Shown: one piece after another, positions 36,810 to 45,013 of the stretch | Layout of the letters: each line of letters begins with the position of its first letter | How positions within the stretch are numbered: position 1 is the first letter of the stretch | Assembly (NCBI GenBank): GCA_963831535.1 | Contig: CAWHQP010000007.1 | Coordinates: 124,001 to 188,000 of the forward strand | DNA: 64,000 nucleotides | Reading direction: 5' to 3' | Origin: Bog-756 sp963831535 | GTDB lineage: Bacteria > Actinomycetota > Acidimicrobiia > Acidimicrobiales > RAAP-2 | Notes under the pieces: generated by a model | Database searches by the model: none | What the model was told of the DNA's origin: nothing | The model's input: the letters and a program-made list of their open reading frames with translations, nothing else | Position numbers and translations under genes: made by a program

Positions 36810-37554
36810 TCGCCGGCACGAAATTAGGCACCGAAGCGTGCTCGAGTCCGGGGGCGGGATTCTCCGTCCCATTTAGGGATCCCTTGCGGACACCGAGGCC
36901 CGCCCTTCAGACAAGCCGTGAACTTGTCCGCTCTCGGTTCGCTTAGCGGGCTCCTCGTTTTGTCTCGCGCAGCCTTTCGTTTCCACCCCTCCGTGCTCGG
37001 CACGCCCCACCCGCCCCGTCGCCGAACGGACTGCTGCATGAGGTCCTTCGCCAAAGTACTCCCAGCAGTCGGCCGAGAGCGAGGGCGACTCGAGAAGATT
37101 GGTCGTCCTCAGGCCGTGCAGGAGATGGGCGCTTTCCTTTGAGACAGGCAACGAGTGATCGCTATCAGCGGGAACAGGATCACCCATCGGCAATCGGTGC
37201 GACTTCGTCATTTAGTCGGCCGGCCGGACGGTAAAGGGCTTCAAATACCTGTCCGACCCAAGTGAGCCATCGAAGGCTTACGATTAATGTGGCCAGATGA
37301 CGAGGCCTTCGCCACCTAGGCGCGGCAACGCTCATTTCAGGGCATGCTGGAGAAGTACCGACAGAGCGGGTTGTTTACCGAGGTGAGCGCAGTCATGTTT
37401 GAGGGATGCCCTGGCACGCGGCTCGGCCCGCTGATTTCCCCGTTGGGATCACTGACGTGTCCCAAGTTCCAGAGCGAACATGGGGGTCGACGATCTCGGG
37501 CAAAGTTAGACCACACCTGCCCACTGATCTGCATGGAATATGGAAAGGAGTCCT
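36810..37554. other. 745-base interval without a recognisable gene
   Basis: Short frames on both strands overlap one another, lack ribosome-binding sites and show no family resemblance. Two changes in composition are visible by eye but no repeat, tRNA or hairpin stands out. AAAGGAG at the end serves the next gene. Confidence 0.3.
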
Positions 37555-38334
37555 GTGTCCGAGGTAGAAGTCGTCGAGGCGGCACGTCGGTCTCTAGGAC
37601 CGGTAGGGGTCCTCCTGCCCGTCTCCACGGCCGTATCTGTGGCCATCGACCGGCAGCGGGAGGCGGTAGCCACCCTTGAGGAGGCGGGCTACCGCGCTGC
37701 GTGGACCAATGAACTCATGGGCAAGGACGCCTTAGTGCAGCTGGCCATACTCCTCGGGGCCACGAAGCACATGACGCTTGCCACCGGCATCGCCAACATC
37801 TGGCTTCGGGAGCCACAGACCCTCCACGCGGCGGCGTCACAGCTTGCCGAGGCTTATCCCGACCGGTTCGTCTTGGGCATCGGGGTCGGCTACCCCCAGC
37901 AGGCGGAGGAGGTCGGACGTAGTTTCGGCAAGCCGGTGGGCACCATGCGGGATTACCTTGTGCGAATGGAAGGGCCCACCTGGGTACCGGTATCCCAAGC
38001 GAGCTATCCGCGCATCGTCGCTGCAAACGGCCCAAAGATGCTGGCACTGGCCGCCGACGTTGCCGACGGAGCGCTTCCCGCCGGCCAACCGCTGGAGTTC
38101 ACCGAGCGGGCCAGAGACCTACTCGGTCAAAACCGCCTCCTGGTGGTCGGCATGTCGATCACCTCGGATGAGGGACAACAGAACGGACCTGAGGACGTGG
38201 CCGAGGCGGTGCGGGGGCACCTCACGGCCGGTGCTGACCACGTGATGATCATGCTTCCAAGTGGTGGGGACTACATGGAAGGCATAGGCCAGCTCGTGCA
38301 GCTGTCTCCACCCATCGTCGGCATCAGCCGGTAA
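37555..38334 (+). CDS. LLM-class flavin-dependent oxidoreductase
   Basis: 259-residue luciferase-like oxidoreductase of the shorter group with GYRAAWTNELMGKDALVQLA, HMTLATGIANIWLRE, FVLGIGVGYPQQAEE and a C-terminal GADHVMIMLPSG strand. It probably uses F420 or FMN; the substrate is unknown. The GTG at 37555 has AAAGGAG closely upstream. Its relation to the other LLM gene at 2369 is only at fold level. Confidence 0.85.
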   Translation: MSEVEVVEAARRSLGPVGVLLPVSTAVSVAIDRQREAVATLEEAGYRAAWTNELMGKDALVQLAILLGATKHMTLATGIANIWLREPQTLHAAASQLAEAYPDRFVLGIGVGYPQQAEEVGRSFGKPVGTMRDYLVRMEGPTWVPVSQASYPRIVAANGPKMLALAADVADGALPAGQPLEFTERARDLLGQNRLLVVGMSITSDEGQQNGPEDVAEAVRGHLTAGADHVMIMLPSGGDYMEGIGQLVQLSPPIVGISR

Positions 38335-38616
38335 GACGATGGCTCGGTAGTCCAGTTGAGCGCAGCGGTGGCCGCGCCCACCGACGTGCCGTTCTGCAGC
38401 AGCAAACTCTCGCGTGCCCGGCCCAGATTCCGAAGCCCGCTCCGGCCCAACTGCGGAAGGCTAGACGTTCGGCCGGCCATCACTGCAAGCGGATCGGCCA
38501 GCGGGCGCTACGGGAGCATGGCGACCTGGGTGGCGAGGATGGCTTACCGAGGGTCTTCGCGGACGACCGTCTTACCCACGCAGCCCCTGGTGGGAGCGAT
38601 CTGTCACTATCTACGG

Positions 38617-39277
38617 GTGGAGATGAGGACCGTGCTTCTCGATGTTGCCGGCCGACTATGCGCTCGTGATCCCGGTCATCCACTTCGGGTCGGCGTTGAC
38701 GGTGTGTGCGGTGTGGGAAAGAGCACGTTCGCTGATGGGTTGGCTGAGTGCATAGAGACGCTCGGACGTCCAGTGATACGGCTGGACTCCGACGGCTTCC
38801 ATCACGTTCGGGCGATCCGGTACCGACAGGGCAGCGAGTCCGCTCGGGGCTACTACGAGGATGCCTACGATTTCGACTCGCTTCGTGACCTGGCACTACT
38901 GCCGCTGGGAGCGAACGGACCCCACGAGTACGCATCCCGCGTGCACGATCTGGCCACTGACGAGGTTGTTAGGGAGTGGGCGGTGGCACCGGTTGACGCG
39001 GTCGTAGTCTTCGACGCTACGTTCCTGCAGCGCGACGACCTCCGTGACCACTGGGACGAGGTCATCTATCTAGACGCCACGATGGAACGGGCCCAGGAGC
39101 GGGGGACAGCGCGGCGACGCGCCAGCTCTCGGTGGACTCGAGCGCGCCGTCGCGGTATACGAGGCACGGTACATGGCGGCGTGCCGGATCTACGTAGCCG
39201 AGCAGGGTCCGCGAGCGCGAGCCTCGATCGTGATCGATCACGACGACCCGAGGCATCCGCGACTGGTGCGCGTTTGA
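38617..39277 (+). pseudogene. uridine-kinase-like P-loop protein with frameshift
   Basis: The frame from GTG 38617 encodes GVDGVCGVGKSTFADGLA (P-loop), the VIRLDSDGFHHVR strand, RGYYEDAYDFDSL and VVFDATFLQRDDLRDHWDEV, as in actinobacterial uridine kinase relatives. After QERGTAR near 39113 the match shifts by one base: the other frame continues GLERAVAVYEARYMAACRIY and ends RHPRLVRV at TGA 39277. A single extra G in GCGCGGCGAC explains it. It is either a true frameshift or a sequencing error. Repaired length would be about 219 residues. Confidence 0.72.
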
Positions 39278-39362
39278 CCACCGCCACGCTCACTCACTCA
39301 CAACCCTCCGTCCGTTGCCCCATCGGGTTCGAGGATGGACCCAGAGTCCCGCACAAGGATCC

Positions 39363-39797
39363 CTAAGTGACGATCGGACCAATGGGGAGAGGCTGGGCAT
39401 CAGCCAGCCGTTTGATGTCGTCGGGGTCGGAAGTGAGGATGGCACCGCCACCCAAACTGACGGAGACAGCGACCACGATGGCGTCGATCGTGAATTCCAC
39501 TCCGCTCAATCCGCTCAGGCGCTTGAGGTGGGCTGCGATCCGGGCGACATCCTCATCTACGGTAAGGATTGTGAGTTTCTTGACGACCTGGTTCACCGGT
39601 GCGTCCCGTTGGTCACCGAAGAGAGTCTCTGCGAGGACAACCGACGGCACCACGACAGGTACGCCAGCATTCCAGGAGGCTTGAACGGCAGCGTGAGCAT
39701 TCGACTCGCTCCTCGAGACGTACCACAGCCCTTCGCTATCAAGGACCAATGAGGGCCACGGCGCTGGAGGACCTTTGGCTACTCCTCCTCGAACCAC
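39363..39797 (-). CDS. PIN-domain (VapC-like) toxin
   Basis: About 144 residues. The PIN acidic residues are seen in SLVLDSEGLWYV (first Asp), SVVLAETLFG (Glu), VEFTIDAIVVA (Asp) and LTSDPDDI (last Asp). VapC toxins are Mg-dependent RNases that cut tRNA or rRNA. The gene overlaps the antitoxin gene by 19 bases. The start is uncertain: GTG 39797 gives a 16-residue extension before the PIN fold, while TTG 39749 begins exactly at the first strand. Confidence 0.78.
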   Translation of the reverse strand: MVRGGVAKGPPAPWPSLVLDSEGLWYVSRSESNAHAAVQASWNAGVPVVVPSVVLAETLFGDQRDAPVNQVVKKLTILTVDEDVARIAAHLKRLSGLSGVEFTIDAIVVAVSVSLGGGAILTSDPDDIKRLADAQPLPIGPIVT

Positions 39798-40255
39798 TGT
39801 GAAAACACGCGCTCGTAGGCTTCCGCCGTTACCGGCCCTGCCGTCTCTTCCATCTCAGCAACGAGTTCACCGAGACGATGCTGAGCAAGTGCGTCGCGCA
39901 GGAGAACATTGATCGAAGTCGACATCGGGCGCCCACCAGAGAGCGCCCGTATCTCCTCGACTATCGACTTGTCGAGCGTAACGGAGAGTTTTTCCTTCTC
40001 GTGCGCGACATTCATCCCAGCGACCCTTAACCGCGCAGCTGCACTGAAGGCAGGACCCGCAGCAATCCGAATGCCACCTATCATCCCTTCGGCTGGAACG
40101 TTGGAGCTGCCTACTCTTGCCCTTGGTGATTGCTGTTCACCGGCGACCTGTCTGCTCCTGGTCGCGATTTTGGAGGTGCGCACACTCTTTGCCGTTGGTT
40201 TGGCCGAGCGCGCGCGCTTGGCCGGTCCGTCACTCTTGTGCGCCGCCCGGGCCAT
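39779..40255 (-). CDS. ribbon-helix-helix antitoxin with basic N-terminal extension
   Basis: 158 residues. The C-terminal part (from about 80) is an RHH-type antitoxin: KLSVTLDKSIVEEIRALSGG then STSINVLLRDAL, followed by an acidic tail that would wrap the toxin. The first 75 residues are rich in Lys, Arg, Ala and Ser, resembling a histone-like or AT-hook-like tail, which is unusual for such antitoxins. An internal ATG at 40018 could give a conventional 79-residue antitoxin. The operator palindrome just before ATG 40255 supports the long start. Confidence 0.72.
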   Translation of the reverse strand: MARAAHKSDGPAKRARSAKPTAKSVRTSKIATRSRQVAGEQQSPRARVGSSNVPAEGMIGGIRIAAGPAFSAAARLRVAGMNVAHEKEKLSVTLDKSIVEEIRALSGGRPMSTSINVLLRDALAQHRLGELVAEMEETAGPVTAEAYERVFSQWFEEE

Positions 40256-40260
40256 ATCCC

Positions 40261-40281
40261 AATCCTACCACGAGTAGGATT
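40261..40281. promoter_or_regulatory. autoregulatory operator of the PIN/RHH pair
   Basis: Perfect palindrome AATCCTAC-CACGA-GTAGGATT, ending five bases before the antitoxin ATG and overlapping its ribosome-binding site. RHH antitoxins bind such palindromes to repress their own operon. The remainder of 40282-40674 holds no gene. Confidence 0.6.
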
Positions 40282-40674
40282 CAGGGCAAGCGGGGGACAG
40301 CCCTTCTTGGGCGGACCGGCCCTCGGATCACCGGACCGGGATCACCGGAGCAGCTTCACCGGGGGCTGGCCCGCACCGAGTGGCACGGCGGGCGTGGACT
40401 GTCCGAGTTGGCGGACGGGAGCGGCCGGTCGTGGGTAACCACTCTAAGTAGTTAAAGATGCGCTTAAAGTGAACATTGACTACGATGCCTAGCGGGGCAG
40501 GGTGTGCAGCGGTCGGACGGTGGCCGTGGGTGCTCCTGCAGGAAAGAAGGCAGGCACCATGGGACCGCATCGACGGGCAGCGCACGTTCCTACCCAGGAG
40601 TCGTGGCCAGCACCGACGGCTGCCGATGCAGCCGCGCCGGACGCAGCAGCGGTGACGACCGGGTGGGGGTGGGC

Positions 40675-42186
40675 ATGAACCTCATCATCTGCTCGCTCGA
40701 CACGCTCCGGGCCGACCACCTGAGCTGTTTGGGCAACGGACGGGGGCTCACCCCCCACCTGGACCGCATCGCCGAGGAGGGCTCCCTATTCTCACAGACG
40801 TACGCCACCGACATCCCGACCCAGCCGTCCCACACGGCGCTGTTCACCGGGCAGTTCGGGATCACGACGGGCATCGTCTCCCACTTCCACCCCGCCGCCT
40901 ACCTCCCCGAGGAGACGCTGTGGCTGCCCTCTTTGCTCCGGCGCCACGGCTACGTCACCGGCGCGGTCGACCACCTCTTCGCCATGAAGGACTGGTTCAT
41001 TCGGGGCTATGACGACTACATGCCGCCGCCGGGGCGGTCCCGTTCCCCCGGCTCGGTGATCAACGGCATCGGGCTGCCGTGGATCAGCGACCATCGGGAC
41101 GAGGACTTCTTCCTCTTCCTCCACTTCTGGGACGCGCATATCCCCTACGTCCCGCCCGCCCCCTTCAAGGAGCGATTCACCTCGGGCACCTCGGGGCGCA
41201 TCGACCCGGACATCGCGGCCAAGCTCGAGGGCCGGCCGAGCTACCCCCTGTTCAAGCAGAACCTCTACGACTTCCTCGACGCCATGCCCAACCTCGACTA
41301 CATCGCCGACCTCTACGACGCCGAGGTCGCCTACCTCGACTTCGAGATCGGGAACATCTTCCACCACCTCGGCGAGGAGGGCCTCTTGGAGGACACCATG
41401 GTGGTGCTGTTCGGCGATCACGGCGAGAATATGACCGAGCACGACTCATGGTTCGACCATGCCGGACTGTACGACTCGGTCACCCACGTGCCCCTGGTGT
41501 TGTGGGCGCCGGGCCGGATCCCGGTGTCGGAGCCCGACGCCATGGTCACCCTGGTCGACGTACTCCCGACCATCCTCGAGACCCTCGGTCTGCCCCCAGC
41601 CGAGGGGATAAACGGACGCTCCCTCTACCCGTTGATGCGAGGGGAGACCAGGACCCACCGGGAGGCGGTGATGCTGAGCGAGGCCACCTGGCAGGCCTCG
41701 CGTGCCATCAGGACTCCGGAGTGGAAGCTCATCCGCTTTTATCAGACCACCCTCTACGGGCGGAGCGGCATCGAGCTCTACGACATGGCCGCAGACCCCC
41801 ACGAACAGCACAATGTGGCTGACCGCTACCCCGAGGTGGCCGACGACCTCGACGGCCGGCTCCGCCACTGGATCTCGGCCCACCTGGCCGGCCGACACGA
41901 TCCGATGCTCGAGGTGATCGACGCCGGACTCCCGGCTGTGGCCCGCCTGACCGACGTCATCGCCGGACAGGCACGTCCCCGGAACGATGTCCCCACCCCG
42001 TCCACTCCGGTATCCGTCGCCGCCCCCCTTGATGCTGGGGCCTCGGCCGACGGGGTCGGTCTGCAGGCACCCACGCCCGACGGACCAGTGTCGACCAGGA
42101 AGCGCATGACCGAGCGGGATCCGGCTGAGCGGGAAGCTCCGGCCAGCGCACGGCTGGAGGAGCCGCTCGGCTCGAGCTCCACCTGA
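40675..42186 (+). CDS. sulfatase-superfamily hydrolase with Thr at the nucleophile position
   Basis: 503 residues of the alkaline-phosphatase/sulfatase fold. The start NLIICSLDTLRADHLS, a later VVLFGDHGENM metal-binding segment and the C-terminal ELYDMAADPHEQHNVADRYP are sulfatase hallmarks. The activation motif C/S-x-P-S-R is T49-Q-P-S-H53 followed by TALFTG, so formylglycine cannot form. Thr is the nucleophile in phospho-transfer members such as EptA and LtaS, so a phosphatase or phosphotransferase role is possible. No signal peptide; the last 80 residues are a Pro/Ala/Glu-rich tail. Confidence 0.8.
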   Translation: MNLIICSLDTLRADHLSCLGNGRGLTPHLDRIAEEGSLFSQTYATDIPTQPSHTALFTGQFGITTGIVSHFHPAAYLPEETLWLPSLLRRHGYVTGAVDHLFAMKDWFIRGYDDYMPPPGRSRSPGSVINGIGLPWISDHRDEDFFLFLHFWDAHIPYVPPAPFKERFTSGTSGRIDPDIAAKLEGRPSYPLFKQNLYDFLDAMPNLDYIADLYDAEVAYLDFEIGNIFHHLGEEGLLEDTMVVLFGDHGENMTEHDSWFDHAGLYDSVTHVPLVLWAPGRIPVSEPDAMVTLVDVLPTILETLGLPPAEGINGRSLYPLMRGETRTHREAVMLSEATWQASRAIRTPEWKLIRFYQTTLYGRSGIELYDMAADPHEQHNVADRYPEVADDLDGRLRHWISAHLAGRHDPMLEVIDAGLPAVARLTDVIAGQARPRNDVPTPSTPVSVAAPLDAGASADGVGLQAPTPDGPVSTRKRMTERDPAEREAPASARLEEPLGSSST

Positions 42187-42316
42187 GGGCTCACCCGCAC
42201 CCCGCCTGTCCGGCTCGGTGCCATCGCCTCGACAACCGGGCGTTGGCCACGGGTACACGGATGAGAAGCCCGGTGGTTCCCCTCGCCCGTTACCAACAAA
42301 TGGTAGTATAAAATGT

Positions 42317-42580
42317 ATGGCAAGAGAGAAGGCAACCATTACGTTAGACCGAGACAAGGCCGCTGCCGCTCGGACGCTCCTTGGCGTCGGCTCCACCTCT
42401 GAGGCCATCGACGTGGCGTTGGACCAGCTCATCCACGCTGAGCGTCTGCGGGCGGACATTGCGGCCTACAGACGCATGCCACCGACGCAGGACGAAGTGG
42501 CACTGGCCTCATTGGGCAACACCGGTGGCCTCGACGACGAAACCGACTGGGAAGCCCTGCACCCCGACGACCGCTTGTGA
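42317..42580 (+). CDS. antitoxin of a MazEF-type pair
   Basis: 87 residues. The N-terminus AREKATITLDRDKAAAAR and STSEAIDVALDQLI form a ribbon-helix-helix-like DNA-binding part; the C-terminal half is acidic (ETDWEALHPDD) and would neutralise the toxin. Its stop overlaps the toxin's GTG start (GTGA). An AT-rich TAGTATAAAAT immediately upstream may contain the promoter and operator. Confidence 0.78.
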   Translation: MAREKATITLDRDKAAAARTLLGVGSTSEAIDVALDQLIHAERLRADIAAYRRMPPTQDEVALASLGNTGGLDDETDWEALHPDDRL

Positions 42581-42909
42581 CCGCTGCGGTGCGTCGGGGC
42601 GAGGTCTGGCTCGCCGATGTCGACAAGATCCGTCCTGTCATCGTCCTCACCCGCGATCCCCTGGGGCGGCTTCTCCACTCGGTGATCGTCGCTCCTGTCA
42701 CCTCGACCATCCGGGGTCTGTCTACCGAGGTGCACCTCGGGCCAGACGACGGTATCCAACTTCCCTCGGTGGCGAACCTCGACAACGTCCAGCTGCTCTC
42801 CCGTGAGCGTTTCCGTAGACGCATCGGGCGAGCTCGGCCCGCCACGATGTCGGCGGTGTGCGTCGCCCTGTCAGCAGCCGTGGACTGCGGGAACGCCGGA
42901 ACGTCGTAG
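42577..42909 (+). CDS. MazF/PemK-family endoribonuclease toxin
   Basis: 110 residues. RRGEVWLADVDKIRPVIVLT, then VIVAPVTSTIRGL with the catalytic Thr/Ser strand, LPSVANLDNVQLLSRERF, and a C-terminal helix are the MazF pattern. It cleaves mRNA at short motifs when freed from its antitoxin. The GTG at 42577 overlaps the antitoxin stop codon, so translation is coupled. Confidence 0.88.
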   Translation: MTAAVRRGEVWLADVDKIRPVIVLTRDPLGRLLHSVIVAPVTSTIRGLSTEVHLGPDDGIQLPSVANLDNVQLLSRERFRRRIGRARPATMSAVCVALSAAVDCGNAGTS

Positions 42910-43019
42910 TACGGCTTCGGTCGGAACGGATCCTCTTGACCGGCACACACGTGTGGCTCCGGTCGGGCTCCAAGAGAGGCCGCGACCGGGAGACCAAATC
43001 GCAGCCCCTCGGGCGTCGG

Positions 43020-45005
43020 TCAGGTCGCCCCGACGCTCTCGACGACCTGCCCGACTGCTGGCTCGATCACGGGAGGCTTCACTGGATGGATCTCGTCGGC
43101 CAGGCGGGCGGTGATGACGGGACGGGCGTTGAAGCTTAGGAGGCTCTCGAGGGAGTAGTAGTGCTTCAGCATGGCGAACGGGAGCTCGACGGGCAGCCAG
43201 ATCAGGTCCCGGGCCTTGCCGTAGTAGATGCAGCACCCCACCACGAAGATGAGCTGCGGAAGAACACGCAAGGACAGGATGATGACCAGGTGGGCGAGGT
43301 TGATTTTTCCGCTGGGTTGGATCAGCGACTCGGCGATGATGTACATGATGATGGCCAGACGCAGCGGCGTGAGCAGGCGTTGTCCGGTGGACCTAGCACC
43401 GAAGAACCAAAAGCGGGGGCCCGAGAGTCCGGTGACCACAGGCACGAAGCGGGTGAACGACATGGTGCTGCCACGGTTCCAACGGGTGCGCTGGGCCCGG
43501 AGCTGCCGCTGCGTGTTGGGGACGTCCTCGAAGGACCGGATCCTCGTGTCGAGCTGTACGCGGTAGCCGAGGCGGGTGATCCCGGCAGTGAAGTCCTGGT
43601 CCTCGCCGTACATGCCGTCGACGAAGCCACCGATCTCCTCGGCCGGGGCACGGCGGAATCCGGTGAACGTGCCCGGCACGCACGAAACACCGTCGACGAT
43701 GTCGGTGGCCGGACGGACGAGGCCGAAGTTGACCACCAGCTCGAAGAGACGAGCTCGGTCGATCCAGGTGGCGTAAGGCTCCCGCGGCAGGGTGAAGGCG
43801 CCGACCATGCCGATCTGGGGATCGGAGAGGAAGTACGAGATGGCGTAGGCGAAGGCTTTGCGGTCGACGATGCAGTCGGCGTCGACACGGAAGACGTAGT
43901 CGGCTGTTCCTCGGGAGAGGGCCTTGTTGAGGGCGGCCGACTTCCCGTGGTGGCCGCCGTGGACGATCTCCCCGGTGGCGAAGCGCAGCCGGGCGATGGC
44001 CGCCTCGGCCAGGACGACGGTGTCGTCGGTCGACCCGTCGTCGCAGATGATGGCCCGCACCGGTCCTCCGTAGAACTCCGCGGCCTCGTCGATCGACTCC
44101 AGGAGGTCGACGATGTTGATCTCCTCGTTGAAGGCGGGGGAGATCACCTCGAGGGGAGGTCGCTCATCGCTCAGGGCCACCGGTCGGTGGTGCACCAACC
44201 GCACCATGCCCAAGAAGAGGACGATGAGGCGCAGGACGTAGGGCCCGCAGCTGATGACGATGGCCACCATGATGAGGGAGTTCTGCCCGAAGTGCCGGAT
44301 GAGGTAGGCGGCCAGACAGGAGACCACGGCCACCGCCGCCAGGATGCACACACCGAGGATGAGGTCGGCGTGCCAGTCGTGGCCACGCCGCAGGGGGAAC
44401 GGGGTCTTCTTCGGGAGCTGGAACGTGGTGAAGGCCAGGCGGAACACGACCAGTCCGGCGATGCCGTACTGGATCAGGAGGGCCACGACCGGTGTGGGGC
44501 CCAGCGGCAGGCCCGTCGTGAGCACGAAGATGCCGAGGAACACATCAGCTACCGCCGAGACGACCAGGAGGATGAGGACGTTCACGAGGATCATGAACCG
44601 ACGGGCCAGCGAGGCCCGGAAGCAGACGGCCATGGCCACCCCCGAGGCGATGACACTCACCTGGAACACCGGAGGGATCTGGTGCACGAAGGCGTCAACC
44701 AGCGCGGGCTGGGGGATCACCGACAAGAGCATCTGCTCGACAAGGCTGTAGTAGTCCTCCACGATGGTGGGGGAGCGGAGCCCGACGAGGAGCACGGAGA
44801 CGAGGAAGCAGACGGCCAGGAACGAGCTGCAGCGGCCGTAGCTCGGTCGGAGGGGGGGGACCATCAGCACCAGTGACCCCGAGCCCTGGTCCGAGTCGTC
44901 GTAGTTCCGGGACATCGGCTTGAGCACGACCACGGCCAGGATGACGGCGTCGAGGAGCAGCAGGCCGAGGCCCCGCAGGTTCACGGTGGTGACTACCGCC
45001 AGCAC
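43020..45005 (-). CDS. processive family-2 glycosyltransferase (polysaccharide synthase)
   Basis: 661-residue membrane protein. Six to seven helices precede a cytoplasmic GT-A domain with PLEVISPAFNEE, ICDDGSTDDT, VFRVDADC (DxD), GEDQDFT (acceptor-site ED) and QRTRW (QxxRW), the full signature of processive synthases such as cellulose, hyaluronan and poly-GlcNAc synthases. Several more helices follow. It would polymerise a sugar nucleotide and extrude the chain. There is no PilZ domain, so no sign of c-di-GMP control. The GTG start follows AGGGAG eight bases after the adaptor gene, in one operon with the GH26 protein. Confidence 0.9.
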   Translation of the reverse strand: MLAVVTTVNLRGLGLLLLDAVILAVVVLKPMSRNYDDSDQGSGSLVLMVPPLRPSYGRCSSFLAVCFLVSVLLVGLRSPTIVEDYYSLVEQMLLSVIPQPALVDAFVHQIPPVFQVSVIASGVAMAVCFRASLARRFMILVNVLILLVVSAVADVFLGIFVLTTGLPLGPTPVVALLIQYGIAGLVVFRLAFTTFQLPKKTPFPLRRGHDWHADLILGVCILAAVAVVSCLAAYLIRHFGQNSLIMVAIVISCGPYVLRLIVLFLGMVRLVHHRPVALSDERPPLEVISPAFNEEINIVDLLESIDEAAEFYGGPVRAIICDDGSTDDTVVLAEAAIARLRFATGEIVHGGHHGKSAALNKALSRGTADYVFRVDADCIVDRKAFAYAISYFLSDPQIGMVGAFTLPREPYATWIDRARLFELVVNFGLVRPATDIVDGVSCVPGTFTGFRRAPAEEIGGFVDGMYGEDQDFTAGITRLGYRVQLDTRIRSFEDVPNTQRQLRAQRTRWNRGSTMSFTRFVPVVTGLSGPRFWFFGARSTGQRLLTPLRLAIIMYIIAESLIQPSGKINLAHLVIILSLRVLPQLIFVVGCCIYYGKARDLIWLPVELPFAMLKHYYSLESLLSFNARPVITARLADEIHPVKPPVIEPAVGQVVESVGAT

Positions 45006-45013
45006 GGCGCTCC

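Noticed and set aside
36873..37211. 112-codon minus-strand frame in the gap after the beta-lactamase-fold gene
   Set aside because: No ribosome-binding site, biased composition and no recognisable motif; competing frames of similar length exist on the other strand.
43161..44876. 571-codon open frame antisense to the glycosyltransferase gene
   Set aside because: It is the complementary shadow of a clear GT2 gene, low in complexity (His, Asp, Glu, Gly rich), with no ribosome-binding site or family match.
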